DNA of 64,000 nt from Streptomyces griseus subsp. griseus. Lineage in GTDB: Bacteria > Actinomycetota > Actinomycetes > Streptomycetales > Streptomycetaceae. The DNA lies in NCBI RefSeq assembly GCF_000720255.1, contig NZ_JOJE01000002.1:237318-301317 (forward strand), in the 5' to 3' direction. Position numbers and translations under genes: made by a program. Positions 8,640 to 18,494 of the stretch are shown one piece after another (the first letter of the stretch is position 1; every line of letters starts with the position of its first letter). The notes below the pieces were generated by a model. That model was not told the origin of the DNA. It saw only the letters and a list, made by a program, of their open reading frames with translations, and searched no databases.

Positions 8640-9710
8640 ATGCGAGACATGGGTGCCGAACGCTTGGAAGAAGCCGTGGCGAGCTGCGTGGCGCTGCTGC
8701 GGACGGCGGAGGACCGGGACTGGGAGGGCACCGGAGCGGGTCGGCTGGAGTGGAGTTGCCGGCGGACGGCGCTGCACATGGCCGAGGCCCTCATGCGCTA
8801 CTCCGGTCAGCTGGCGGCACGCGCGCGGGAGCGGTACGTCCCCTTCGCGCTGCCCCTCGACGACGCGGCCAACGGAGAGCTGCTGCGAGCGGTCGAGACC
8901 ACGCAGCGCCTGCTCTGCGCCGTCATCCGCACCACTCCGGACGACGTACGCGCCTTCCACCCCTACCCCTTCGGCAGCGCCAACCGCGACGGCTTCGCCG
9001 CGATGGGGGTCGCCGAGGTCCTGCTGCACACCCACGACATCGCCGAGGGCCTCGGCCTGACCTACGAACCGTCCGCCGAACTCCCGGAGTTCGTCCTCAC
9101 CCGGATCTTCCCGCACGTCCGGCCCGACACCGACCACTGGCGCACGCTGCTGTGGGCCACCGGCCGCGGCGACCTGCCCGACCGCGCCCCGGTCACCGAC
9201 TGGCACGGGAACCACAACCTCGTCATCCCCACCGAACGCCTCACCCTCCAGGGCGTGACCCCCGCGGCCGCCGCCGACCTCGGCGCGGGCGGCGACGGCG
9301 GCTTCGACTGGGTCGACAGCGGGCCGTTCCAGGGCACCCGCGAGGCCGCCGGGATGCTGCTGAAGGCGTACGAGGCGGGCGTGCACCGCCCGGAGTGGGG
9401 TGTGTTCGTCCTGGTCCGGCGGGAGGACGGCCGCGCGGTCGGCTGCATGGGCTTCCACGGCACCCCCGAGGAGGGCCGCGCCGAGGTCGGCTACGACCTC
9501 TCCGAGGACGCCCGCGGCCACGGCTACGCCACCGAGGCCCTGCGCGCCCTCTCCGACCGGGCACTGGCACGCGACGAGGTGACGGCGCTCATCGCGGTGA
9601 TCGACCACGACAACACACCCTCACGGGCAGTGGTCTCCCGCGCCGGCTTCGTCGAGGCCGGCGAGCCGGGGGACAACGAGGACGAGGTCGTCTACGAACG
9701 GCGCGGCTGA
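8640..9710 (+). CDS. Two-domain protein: MDMPI/DinB-like N-terminus fused to GNAT acetyltransferase
   Basis: 356 residues. Roughly residues 1-185 are helical and resemble the maleylpyruvate isomerase/DinB-like fold (LEEAVASCVALLRT ... EVLLHTHDIAEGLGL, with a possible metal site at HTHD). Residues ~195-356 are a GNAT domain; the acetyl-CoA loop is visible as EDARGHGYATEAL, followed by NTPSRAVVSRAGF, typical of N-acetyltransferases acting on protein or small amines. The fusion suggests that a small molecule bound or thiol-conjugated by the first domain is acetylated by the second; this is inference. ATG 8640 is used; GTG 8616, just after the HD gene stop, is an alternative that would bring them almost into contact. 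Confidence 0.82.
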   Translation: MRDMGAERLEEAVASCVALLRTAEDRDWEGTGAGRLEWSCRRTALHMAEALMRYSGQLAARARERYVPFALPLDDAANGELLRAVETTQRLLCAVIRTTPDDVRAFHPYPFGSANRDGFAAMGVAEVLLHTHDIAEGLGLTYEPSAELPEFVLTRIFPHVRPDTDHWRTLLWATGRGDLPDRAPVTDWHGNHNLVIPTERLTLQGVTPAAAADLGAGGDGGFDWVDSGPFQGTREAAGMLLKAYEAGVHRPEWGVFVLVRREDGRAVGCMGFHGTPEEGRAEVGYDLSEDARGHGYATEALRALSDRALARDEVTALIAVIDHDNTPSRAVVSRAGFVEAGEPGDNEDEVVYERRG

Positions 9711-9725
9711 CCGGGCCGGAGCCTG

Positions 9726-10013
9726 CTACGAACTGCGCGGCCGACCGGGCCGATCGCCGCGCCGCCTCCTGCGCAGCCCCGCTCCCAGCAGCAGCCGCAC
9801 CACCTCGCGGCTGCTCACCTCCACCGCCCCCGCACGCACGGCGTCCGCGTAGTGGTGGGCCGGGATGTCGTAGTGGTCGCGCTCGAAGGCCCGCCGGGGC
9901 ACACCCATCTCCGCGGCGAACAGGTGCAGTTCGTCGTACGAGACATCGCTGACGAGGTGGGACCACAACCGTCCGTGGCCCGGCCAGGTCGGCGGATCGA
10001 TGTAGACGGTCAC
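9726..10013 (-). CDS. DUF4031 domain protein
   Basis: 95-residue protein starting MTVYIDPPTWPGHGRLWSHLVSD, the hallmark of DUF4031, a small family of unknown function. Conserved features seen are the YIDPP start, SDxSYDELHLFA, and the RAFERDHYDIPAHHY segment. The C-terminal tail is very Arg-rich (LRRRRRGDRPGRPR). Its GTG start overlaps the stop of the upstream gene by four bases (GTGA), so translation is almost certainly coupled. It converges on the preceding acetyltransferase gene with a 15-bp gap. Confidence 0.8.
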   Translation of the reverse strand: MTVYIDPPTWPGHGRLWSHLVSDVSYDELHLFAAEMGVPRRAFERDHYDIPAHHYADAVRAGAVEVSSREVVRLLLGAGLRRRRRGDRPGRPRSS

Positions 10014-10393
10014 GAGGACGGCGCCCCGCCCGTCGCCGACCCCAGGCCACCGACCGCGGCGACCTTCACGCCCGCCTTGTGACACACCCAGTGCGGATCG
10101 GGCCCGAGTTCCGGTTCGACGTCCAGGGCGTGCGGATCGCCGGAGCCGCAGACGGGGCACAGCGGCCAGCGGCCGTACTTCTCGAGGAGCGCGTCCTGCA
10201 CGTCCTGGGCGACCAGCCCGGCGACGTACGCCACACCGTCCGGCCACTGCTCGACCCACCAGCGCCGCTGCACGACCGAGTCCTCGACCATGGACACGAC
10301 GTCCGCCGCGGCCACCTCACCCGCGGCGAGATCGGAGAGCACCAGGGCGCGTGCCGCGTGCAACGCCTGCTCCAGGGGGCTGATGGGATCCAT
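10010..10393 (-). CDS. Conserved hypothetical protein with possible zinc ribbon
   Basis: 127 residues starting MDPISPLEQALHAARALVLSDLAAGEV. The C-terminal part holds CPVCGSGDPHALDVEPELGP and then HWVCHK, so CxxC plus a later H/C pair could bind zinc. The N-terminal half is helical and acidic. I do not recognise a named family; similar proteins accompany DUF4031 in Streptomyces. ATG 10393 is the first good start; the upstream ribosome site is weak. It is divergent from the RpiR-type regulator, only 55 bp away, so the two promoters overlap and the operator at 10430-10477 may control both. Confidence 0.68.
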   Translation of the reverse strand: MDPISPLEQALHAARALVLSDLAAGEVAAADVVSMVEDSVVQRRWWVEQWPDGVAYVAGLVAQDVQDALLEKYGRWPLCPVCGSGDPHALDVEPELGPDPHWVCHKAGVKVAAVGGLGSATGGAPSS

Positions 10394-10412
10394 GCACCCA
10401 TTGTGCGCACTC

Positions 10413-10442
10413 TTGACCAGAACACGGGTCCGAAAATATCTT
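10413..10442 (+). promoter_or_regulatory. Predicted promoter of the RpiR-type regulator
   Basis: TTGACC at 10413-10418, an 18-bp spacer and TATCTT at 10437-10442. A start site about 7 bases on would coincide with GTG 10449, implying a leaderless mRNA. It overlaps the left arm of the operator at 10430-10445. Confidence 0.5.
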
Positions 10443-10477
10443 TCAGATGTGAGCCGTGACATGAAGGAAATTTTCGG
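10430..10477. promoter_or_regulatory. Inverted-repeat operator over the regulator's start codon
   Basis: Left arm CCGAAAATATCTTTCA (10430-10445) and right arm TGAAGGAAATTTTCGG (10462-10477) are inverted repeats matching at 14 of 16 positions, separated by 16 bp. The right arm resembles known RpiR/MurR sites (TGAAnGAAATTTTC) and is itself translated as the first codons MKEIF. It probably mediates autorepression relieved by a murQ-pathway sugar phosphate. Confidence 0.62.
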
Positions 10478-11375
10478 AACCGGTCAACCGGGAGGCGCGC
10501 CGCCCGCCCCCGCCGTCCTCGCGGCCAAGGTGCGCACCCTCGCCCCCTCCATGACCCGCTCCATGCAGCGCGTCGCCGAGGCCGTCGCGAAGGACCCGGC
10601 CGGCTGCGCCGCCCTCACGGTCACCGGCCTCGCCGAACGCACCGGCACCAGCGAGGCCACCGTCGTCCGCACCGCCCGCCTCCTCGGCTACCCCGGCTAC
10701 CGCGACCTCCGCCTCGCCCTCGCCGGCCTCGCCGCCCAGCAGCAGTCCGGCCGCGCCCCCGCCCTCACCACGGACATCTCGGTCGACGACCCCCTCGCCG
10801 AAGTCGTCGCGAAGTTGGCCCACGACGAACAGCAGACCCTCGCCGACACCGCGGCCGGACTCGACACCACGCAGCTCGGCGCGGCGGTCACCGCGGCGGC
10901 GGGCGCGCGCCGCATCGACGTGTACGGCATCGGGGCGTCCGGGCTCGTCGCCCAGGACCTCGCCCAAAAGCTGCTGCGGATAGGGCTCATAGCCCACGCG
11001 CACACCGATCCGCATCTCGCCGTCACCAACGCGGTGCAGCTGCGGTCGGGTGACGTGGCGATAGCGATCACCCACTCCGGTTCGACCGGCGACGTGATCG
11101 AGCCACTCCGGGTCGCCTTCGAACACGGCGCGACGACCGTCGCGATCACCGGACGCCCGAACGGCCCCGTCACCCAGTACGCCGACCACATCCTCACCAC
11201 CTCCACGGCCCGGGAGAGCGAGCTGCGTCCCGCGGCGATGTCGTCGCGGACCAGTCAGCTGTTGGTCGTGGACTGCCTGTTCGTGGGGGTGGCACAACGA
11301 ACGTACGAGACCGCGGGCCCGGCGCTGGCAGCGTCCTACGAGGCGCTGGCCCACCGGCACAGGCAGCGGCGGTAA
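10449..11375 (+). CDS. MurR/RpiR family regulator
   Basis: 308-residue regulator. An HTH_6 DNA-binding domain spans about residues 30-100 (LAERTGTSEATVVRTARLLGYPGYRDLRLAL) and a SIS sugar-phosphate-binding domain about 130-270 (GIGASGLVAQDLAQKLLRIG ... ITHSGSTGDVIEPL). Members sense sugar phosphates; adjacency to murQ, 23 bp downstream on the same strand, points to N-acetylmuramic acid 6-phosphate or its product. GTG 10449 is chosen because the predicted promoter would start transcription there; ATG 10461 (MKEIFGTG) is the alternative and no Shine-Dalgarno sequence precedes either. The operator straddles the start region. Confidence 0.88.
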   Translation: MSRDMKEIFGTGQPGGAPPAPAVLAAKVRTLAPSMTRSMQRVAEAVAKDPAGCAALTVTGLAERTGTSEATVVRTARLLGYPGYRDLRLALAGLAAQQQSGRAPALTTDISVDDPLAEVVAKLAHDEQQTLADTAAGLDTTQLGAAVTAAAGARRIDVYGIGASGLVAQDLAQKLLRIGLIAHAHTDPHLAVTNAVQLRSGDVAIAITHSGSTGDVIEPLRVAFEHGATTVAITGRPNGPVTQYADHILTTSTARESELRPAAMSSRTSQLLVVDCLFVGVAQRTYETAGPALAASYEALAHRHRQRR

Positions 11376-11398
11376 GTCCTCCGAGAAAGGCCCGGGCC

Positions 11399-12361
11399 AT
11401 GACCTCCCCGTTCCCCTCCTCCGGCCATTCCCGTGACCTCCGCGCCGAGTTGGCCTCGCTCACCACCGAGGCCTTCCGCCCGGAGCTCGCGGACATCGAC
11501 CAGCTCCCGACGCTCGACATCGCCCGTCTCATGAACGCCGAGGACACCGGCGTGCCCGCCGCCGTCGCCGAGCGGCTGCCGGACATCGCCGCGGCGATCG
11601 ACGCCGTGGCGGAACGGATGGCGCGGGGCGGCCGGCTGGTCTACGCCGGTGCCGGGACGGCGGGGCGGCTGGGGGTCCTGGACGCGTCGGAGTGCCCCCC
11701 GACCTTCAACACGCTGCCCGGCCAGGTCGTCGGCCTCATCGCGGGCGGCCCCGACGCCATGGTCACGTCCGTGGAGGGCGCTGAGGACGCGAGGGAGTTG
11801 GCGGAGGCGGACCTCGACGCGCTCGCGCTGAGCGCCGACGACACGGTGATCGGCGTCTCCGCCTCCGGCCGCACCCCGTACGCCATCGGCGCCGTGGAGC
11901 ACGCCCGGGCCCGGGGCGCCCTGACCATCGGGCTGTCCTGCAACGCGGACAGCGCGCTCGCCGCGGCCGCCGAGCACGGCATCGAGGTCGTCGTCGGCCC
12001 CGAACTGCTCACCGGCTCCACCCGGCTGAAGGCGGGCACGGCACAGAAGCTGGTGCTCAACATGGTCTCGACGATCACGATGATCCGCCTGGGCAAGACG
12101 TACGGGAATCTGATGGTCGACGTACGCGCCTCCAACGACAAGCTGCGCGCCCGCTCCCGCCGTATCGTCGCCCTCGCGACGGGTGCCGCGGACGAGGAGG
12201 TCGAGGCGGCGCTGGCGGCCACGGACGGCGAGGTGAAGAACGCGATCCTGACGCTGCTGGCCGACGTGGACGGCCCGACGGCTGCCCGCCTGCTGCAGGA
12301 GTCCGGCGGCCGGCTGCGCGCGGCCCTGGCGACGGCGACGTACCAGCCGCCACGCGACTAG
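11399..12361 (+). CDS. murQ: N-acetylmuramic acid 6-phosphate etherase
   Basis: 320-residue lyase that cleaves the lactyl ether of MurNAc-6-phosphate to GlcNAc-6-phosphate plus D-lactate, feeding cell-wall sugars to NagA. Family signatures are plain: DIDQLPTLDIARLMNAED near residue 36, SIS-fold AGAGTAGRLGVLDASECPPTF, GGPDAMVTSVEGAEDA with the catalytic Glu region, GVSASGRTPYA, and GSTRLKAGTAQKLVLNM. Full length. ATG 11399 overlaps no other gene; GAGAAAGG precedes it. Likely operonic with the RpiR-type regulator. Its stop codon TAG shares the palindrome CTAG with the stop of the convergent membrane-protein gene. Confidence 0.95.
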   Translation: MTSPFPSSGHSRDLRAELASLTTEAFRPELADIDQLPTLDIARLMNAEDTGVPAAVAERLPDIAAAIDAVAERMARGGRLVYAGAGTAGRLGVLDASECPPTFNTLPGQVVGLIAGGPDAMVTSVEGAEDARELAEADLDALALSADDTVIGVSASGRTPYAIGAVEHARARGALTIGLSCNADSALAAAAEHGIEVVVGPELLTGSTRLKAGTAQKLVLNMVSTITMIRLGKTYGNLMVDVRASNDKLRARSRRIVALATGAADEEVEAALAATDGEVKNAILTLLADVDGPTAARLLQESGGRLRAALATATYQPPRD

Positions 12362-12978
12362 CCGCTACGACGCCGCAGCCCGCCGTAGAAGGTGACGGCG
12401 CCGACGACGAGGGTCAGACCGGCGCCGCAGGCGAGGGTGATCTCAGTGGTGTTCTCCTGCTCCGGCCCGTCCGGGAGCCGGGGGTCGAGCAACCCGAGCG
12501 GATCCTCACGAATCTCCACCCGGTCCCCGACCTTGGCCTGCCCGAAGCAGTTCTCCTGCTGGGACACCTCGTACGTCGCCCTCCCGCCCCCGACCTCACG
12601 CACCGTGCAGTACATGTCGGGCCCCCGCCGCTGATCCCGATCCACGACGCCGGTGACGACGGCGGCGACGGGCCGGCCGACTGTCTGCATATACCCCTCC
12701 TGAACAGCGGGCCCCGCGAACAACGTCAGCCCGAACCCCGCGAAACAGACGACCGCGGCGGCCCCGCCCCGATGCCAGCGTCCCCCGACCACCCATGCGG
12801 CACCGGCCACGACCGCCAGCATGAGCACGACCCCGACCCAGGTGACCCACTGTCCGACGGCTGCGGCAAGGACGAGGGCGACGGGGAGAAGGAGCGCCCA
12901 GAACAGGGAGTTGAGCGCTTTGCTCCCCTCACCCGCCACCACTTCGTCCTCCAAGACCCCCACCCCGTGACCATCCAT
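12358..12978 (-). CDS. Integral membrane protein, DUF3592-like
   Basis: 206 residues with about four hydrophobic segments: ~21-40 (LNSLFWALLLPVALVLAAAV), ~43-63, ~73-90 and a C-terminal one (LACGAGLTLVVGAVTFYGGL). Between the third and fourth lies a soluble loop containing two cysteines (MYCTVREVGG ... QQENCFGQAKVGDRVEIREDP), reminiscent of DUF3592 proteins, whose extracytoplasmic domain is a small beta fold. Function unknown. ATG 12978 is chosen; the frame extends further upstream without a better start. Stop codons of this gene and murQ overlap in CTAG. Confidence 0.68.
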   Translation of the reverse strand: MDGHGVGVLEDEVVAGEGSKALNSLFWALLLPVALVLAAAVGQWVTWVGVVLMLAVVAGAAWVVGGRWHRGGAAAVVCFAGFGLTLFAGPAVQEGYMQTVGRPVAAVVTGVVDRDQRRGPDMYCTVREVGGGRATYEVSQQENCFGQAKVGDRVEIREDPLGLLDPRLPDGPEQENTTEITLACGAGLTLVVGAVTFYGGLRRRSG

Positions 12979-13156
12979 GTCCCCGCACCGCCATTCGTCG
13001 CGCCCACGCCTGCGTCCACTCGGACGGTACGTCACCCCGGGGACCGGGACAGCCACCACCAGCAGTCCCCGGCCTACCCTTGGGGGGCCAGCGTCGAGCG
13101 CCCGCCCCGTGGGCGTCGGCTCGACACCGAGAATCTCAAGGACTGCGCCGACTGAC

Positions 13157-13738
13157 ATGAACCACGCCCAGCTCACCGCCCTCGGCCGTGCCCTGCGTCT
13201 GCTGGGGGAACACGGGGAGGCCCTGACCGGCGACACGCCGGACGCCAAGCTGCACGAGGTCAAGGCGGATCTGCGGCGGGCGCTGGATCTGCTGGACGAG
13301 AGCGTTGCCGGTGCCGCGCCCAGTACGAGGTGCGCCGAGCACCCCAACGGGCCCGTCGACGAGGCCGCCCCCGACCTGTGCCTGCTGTGCGAGACGCGGC
13401 GCCGGGCCGCCCGGCGGTCGGAGTTCAACGGGGCGTACGGGCCGCAGTCCCGGCCCGCCGAGGCGCCCACCCCCTCGCCGTCCCGTTATGGCACCAGCGC
13501 CGACCGCCCCCGGCCCCAGCAGCGCTGGCTGCCGGAGCTGTGGAACGGGCGGGAGTGGCAGCTGTGCGGTACGCCACGCCGGGACCGGCGCGAGGCCGAG
13601 CTGTACATCGCCGCCCAGCGACGCGGGTCGCGGCCCGCGATGGCGTACCGGCTCGTGCACGAGTTCACCGACTACGAGGTGCTGCGGGTGTGGGGTACGC
13701 CCGTGCAGGTGGACATCGAGCCGATGGGGAACCTCTGA
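13157..13738 (+). CDS. Hypothetical protein with CxxC motif
   Basis: 193 residues. N-terminal helical part (MNHAQLTALGRALRLLGEHG) followed by a putative zinc-binding knuckle: one Cys in STRCAEHPNGP and a CLLCETRRRA pair. A Pro-rich linker (~105-125) leads to a basic/aromatic C-terminal domain (RWLPELWNGREWQLCG ... YRLVHEFTDYEVLRVWG). Not assigned to a named family. Codon use is typical of the chromosome. Divergent from the membrane protein gene and convergent with the MFS gene, whose stop is 6 bp away. Confidence 0.66.
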   Translation: MNHAQLTALGRALRLLGEHGEALTGDTPDAKLHEVKADLRRALDLLDESVAGAAPSTRCAEHPNGPVDEAAPDLCLLCETRRRAARRSEFNGAYGPQSRPAEAPTPSPSRYGTSADRPRPQQRWLPELWNGREWQLCGTPRRDRREAELYIAAQRRGSRPAMAYRLVHEFTDYEVLRVWGTPVQVDIEPMGNL

Positions 13739-13744
13739 GTCCGG

Positions 13745-15232
13745 CTACGCCTTCACCGCCCGCGTCCCCGGCTCCGCCGGCTCCCCCGCCACGGGCGTCC
13801 CCGGCCCTCCGGCCGTCCGCTGGCGCGGGATGAACGACGCCACCGCGAAGGCCAGCAGGGCCGCGCCCGCGCCGATCGCGAGGACGGTGCGGAAGCCGTC
13901 CTTCGAGGGGAGGGCGAAGCCGCCGAACTCCGTGGTCATCTGAGCGAGGATCACACCGGCGATGGCGCTGGCGGACGACGTGCCGATGGACCGCATGAGG
14001 GTGTTGAGGCTGTTCGCTGCGGCCGTCTCCGACGCCGGTACCGCGCCCATGATCAGCGCGGGCATCGAGCCGTACGTGAAGCCGATACCGGCGCCGATGA
14101 CGCAGGACACCAGGACGAAGTGCCAGACCTCCGACATGAGCGCGATGTTGATGAGGTACCCGGCGGCGACGATCACCGCGCCGATCATCAGCGTCACCTT
14201 GGGGCCCTTGGCCTTGGAGACGGCGGCGGAGACGGGGGCGGTGGCCATCATGACCAGGCCGGACGGGGCCATGACCAGACCGGCGGCCAGCATGGACCTG
14301 CCGAGACCGTAGCCGGTCGCGGCGGGCAGCTGGAGCAGCTGGGGAAGCACCAGGGACATCGCGAACATCGCGAAGCCCACGGCGATCGAGGCGAGGTTGG
14401 TGACGAGGACCTGGCGCCGGGCGGTGGTGCGCAGGTCCACCAGCGGGGCCTGGACCCGCAGTTCCCACCAGCCCCACACCAGGAGCACGACGACGGCGGC
14501 GGCGAACAGGCCGAGCGTGGTGCCGCCGGTCCATCCCCAGTCGGCGCCCTTGGAGATCGCGAGCAGCAGGCAGACCAGGCCGGTCGCCATGCCGACGGCA
14601 CCCACCAGGTCGAAGCGGCCGCCGGTGCGGACCTGGGACTCGGGTACGAAGAGGCCGACGAGCACGGCGGCGACGACACCGAGGCAGGCCGAGGTCCAGA
14701 AGAGGACGTGCCAGTCGAAGTTCTCCGCGATGAGCGCGGCGGCGGGGAGGCCGAGGGCGCCGCCGACGCCGAGGCTGGCGCTCATCAGGGCGGTGGCCGA
14801 GCCGAGCCGTTCGGCGGGCAGTTCGTCGCGCATGATGCTGATGCCGAGCGGGATGACGCCGGAGGCCAGGCCCTGGAGGACACGGCCGATGATCATCGGG
14901 GTCAGGGTGTCGCTGAGGGCGGCCGTGACCGAGCCGGCGACCAGCAGGGCGATGCTGACCAGCAGCATGCGGCGCTTGCCGTACATGTCACCGAGGCGGC
15001 CCATGACGGGAGTGGCGACGGCGGCCGCCAGCAGGGTGGCCGTGACCGCCCACGCGGTGTCCGACGCGGAGGCGCCCAGCAGCTTCGGCAGCTCGGGGAC
15101 GATCGGGATGACCAGCGTCTGCATCAGCGAGACGACGATTCCGGCGAAGGCGAGGACCGCCACCACCGTGTTCGGCCGGGGCGGGGCGGATGTTCCCCCG
15201 GCCTCGGTGGGGCGGGCAGGAGCGTCGGGCAT
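13745..15232 (-). CDS. MFS drug:H+ antiporter, DHA2-like
   Basis: 495-residue major facilitator with about 14 hydrophobic segments. Motif A is visible as GRLGDMYGKRRMLL (~78-91) and motif C-like glycines in SLGVGGALGLPAAA. The pattern matches DHA2 (EmrB/QacA) exporters of drugs or metabolites, located in the cytoplasmic membrane. The C-terminal tail is Pro/Gly-rich. The promoter region contains a strong dyad (15279-15307) overlapping the predicted -10/-35, suggesting ligand-controlled repression by a MarR/TetR-type protein that is not encoded adjacent. Substrate cannot be read from the sequence. Confidence 0.9.
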   Translation of the reverse strand: MPDAPARPTEAGGTSAPPRPNTVVAVLAFAGIVVSLMQTLVIPIVPELPKLLGASASDTAWAVTATLLAAAVATPVMGRLGDMYGKRRMLLVSIALLVAGSVTAALSDTLTPMIIGRVLQGLASGVIPLGISIMRDELPAERLGSATALMSASLGVGGALGLPAAALIAENFDWHVLFWTSACLGVVAAVLVGLFVPESQVRTGGRFDLVGAVGMATGLVCLLLAISKGADWGWTGGTTLGLFAAAVVVLLVWGWWELRVQAPLVDLRTTARRQVLVTNLASIAVGFAMFAMSLVLPQLLQLPAATGYGLGRSMLAAGLVMAPSGLVMMATAPVSAAVSKAKGPKVTLMIGAVIVAAGYLINIALMSEVWHFVLVSCVIGAGIGFTYGSMPALIMGAVPASETAAANSLNTLMRSIGTSSASAIAGVILAQMTTEFGGFALPSKDGFRTVLAIGAGAALLAFAVASFIPRQRTAGGPGTPVAGEPAEPGTRAVKA

Positions 15233-15275
15233 GGAGGGCCTCCGTCGGGGATGGTCCGTGTACTTGACCGAGGCA

Positions 15276-15307
15276 ACCTTAAGTCACTTGCTTGACTTAA
15301 CCAAGTG
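15276..15307 (-). promoter_or_regulatory. Promoter and nested dyad operator of the MFS gene
   Basis: On the minus strand TTGGTT (15299-15304), 17-bp spacer and TAAGGT (15276-15281) form a promoter. Overlapping it are TTAAGTC-N8-GACTTAA (15279-15300) and CACTTG/CAAGTG (15285-15290, 15302-15307). Two interleaved palindromes over a promoter are typical of dimeric repressor sites. Confidence 0.55.
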
Positions 15308-15331
15308 ATCAAGGCCTCCAGAAACGCCGAA

Positions 15332-15357
15332 GGCCGGGGTGCCACGGCACCCCGGCC
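15332..15357 (-). terminator. Hairpin terminator after the flavin oxidoreductase gene
   Basis: GGCCGGGGTG and CACCCCGGCC form a perfect 10-bp stem with a 6-base loop, 20 bp beyond the oxidoreductase stop. It lacks a U-tract, as is usual in Streptomyces. Confidence 0.7.
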
Positions 15358-15376
15358 CCTACAGGATCGGCTCGGC

Positions 15377-16507
15377 TCAGCTCAGCGTCTTCAGCGCCGA
15401 CGCCTCGTACGCCGTCAGCTCGTCCAGACGGCCGTCGAGGACCTTCGCCGCCCACTGCGGGTCCTGGAGCAGGGCGCGGCCCACGGCCACCAGGTCGAAC
15501 TCGTCGCGCTCCAGGCGGTCCAGGAGGTTGTCGAGGCTGCCCGGCGTGGCGCCCTCGCCCGCGAAGGAGTGCAGGAAGTCGCCGCCGTCGAGGCCGACGG
15601 AGCCGACGGTGATGGCCTGCTTGCCGGTGAGCTTCTTGGTCCAGCCCGCGAGGTTGAGGTCGGAGTCGTCGAACTCGGGGACCCAGTAGCGGCGGGTGGA
15701 GGCGTGGAAGGCGTCGACGCCGGCCGCGGCGAGCGGGGTCAGGATGGCCTCCAGCTCCTCCGGGGTCTCGGCGAGCCGGGCGTCGTAGGCGTCCTGCTTC
15801 CACTGGGAGTAGCGGAAGATGACGGGGAACTCCGGCGAGACCGTCTCGCGCACGGCGGCGACGATCTCGGCGGCGAACTTGCTACGGGCGACGGGGTCGC
15901 CGCCGTAGGCGTCGGTGCGGCGGTTGGTGCCGGACCAGAGGAACTGGTCGATGAGGTAGCCGTGGGCGCCGTGCAGCTCGACGCCGTCGAAGCCGATGCG
16001 CTCGGCGGCCGCGGCGGCCTCGGCGAACGCGCCGATGACGTCGTCGAGGTCGCGCTGGGTCATCGCCTTGCCGGTGCCCTCGGTGCCGTCGGTGCGCACG
16101 CCGGAGGGGCCGACGGCAGGGGCGTCGGCGACGGGCGGCGAGCCCTGCTTGCGGACCATGCCGATGTGCCACAGCTGGGGCACGATCGCGCCGCCGGCCG
16201 CGTGCACGTCCTCGGCCACCTTGGCCCAGCCCGCGAGCTGCTCCTCGCCGTGGAAGCGGGGGACGCTGTCGCTCTCACCGGCGGAGTCGTGGCCGACGTA
16301 GGTGCCCTCGGTGACGATCAGACCGACGCCCGCGGCGGCCCGGCGGGCGTAGTAGGAGCGCACGTCCTCGCCGGGGATGCCGCCAGGGGAGAACATCCGG
16401 GTCATCGGCGCCATGGCGATGCGGTTGCGGAGGGTCAGCCCGTTGACGGAGACCGGCCGGGAGAGGATCTCGGCGGCACGGGAGGCGGGGTTCTGGGGGA
16501 TGGTCAC
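15377..16507 (-). CDS. NADH:flavin oxidoreductase, old yellow enzyme family
   Basis: 376-residue FMN-dependent TIM-barrel enzyme that probably reduces activated alkenes using NAD(P)H. Signatures: RNRIAMAPMTRMFSPGG at ~28-44, LWHIG near 120, the substrate-binding segment FDGVELHGAHGYLIDQFLW in which HGAH replaces the common HxAN/HxAH pair, and the phosphate-binding end VGSVGLDGGDF ... DLVAVGRALLQDP. GTG 16507 is preceded by AGGAGGAA at ideal spacing. The 70 bp upstream contain the palindrome ATGTGCACAT (16536-16545), a possible operator. Physiological substrate unknown; such enzymes often answer electrophile stress. Confidence 0.9.
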   Translation of the reverse strand: MTIPQNPASRAAEILSRPVSVNGLTLRNRIAMAPMTRMFSPGGIPGEDVRSYYARRAAAGVGLIVTEGTYVGHDSAGESDSVPRFHGEEQLAGWAKVAEDVHAAGGAIVPQLWHIGMVRKQGSPPVADAPAVGPSGVRTDGTEGTGKAMTQRDLDDVIGAFAEAAAAAERIGFDGVELHGAHGYLIDQFLWSGTNRRTDAYGGDPVARSKFAAEIVAAVRETVSPEFPVIFRYSQWKQDAYDARLAETPEELEAILTPLAAAGVDAFHASTRRYWVPEFDDSDLNLAGWTKKLTGKQAITVGSVGLDGGDFLHSFAGEGATPGSLDNLLDRLERDEFDLVAVGRALLQDPQWAAKVLDGRLDELTAYEASALKTLS

Positions 16508-16535
16508 GCGGGGTTCCTCCTGGGGACCAACTGGT

Positions 16536-16545
16536 ATGTGCACAT
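16536..16545. promoter_or_regulatory. Palindrome ATGTGCACAT before the oxidoreductase gene
   Basis: Perfect 10-bp palindrome 29 bp upstream of GTG 16507, within the expected promoter. On the minus strand TTGACG near 16568 could be a -35. Candidate operator only. Confidence 0.35.
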
Positions 16546-16632
16546 GCAATAAAGTGATCTTCCACGTCAACCACTCCGCCCGCCGTGTCCATCCCGGCGG
16601 GCGCCGGAAACCCCTGTGATCCCGAACACGCC

Positions 16633-16672
16633 CGAGGGCGGCACCCCCTGTCTCCAGGGAGTGCCGCCCTCG
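16633..16672. terminator. Terminator downstream of groEL2
   Basis: CGAGGGCGGCAC (16633-16644) pairs perfectly with GTGCCGCCCTCG (16661-16672); the loop contains a second small stem CCCTG/CAGGG. It follows groEL2 by 35 bp on the minus strand and could act in both directions. Confidence 0.75.
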
Positions 16673-16706
16673 GCACGGAAAGGACGGTTCCGATCCTCGG
16701 GGAGGA

Positions 16707-18440
<1,734 letters not shown>

Positions 18441-18459
18441 TCACCGACCCGGTCCTTCG

Positions 18460-18486
18460 TTGTCACTCTCACCTTCAGAGTGCTAA
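18460..18486 (-). promoter_or_regulatory. CIRCE operator 2 of groEL2
   Basis: On the minus strand TTAGCACTC-N9-GAGTGACAA, one arm exact and one with a change from the CIRCE consensus (TTAGCACTC-N9-GAGTGCTAA). Bound by HrcA; lies promoter-proximal to the gene, about 130 bp before the start. Confidence 0.85.
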
Positions 18487-18494
18487 CGCAATGA

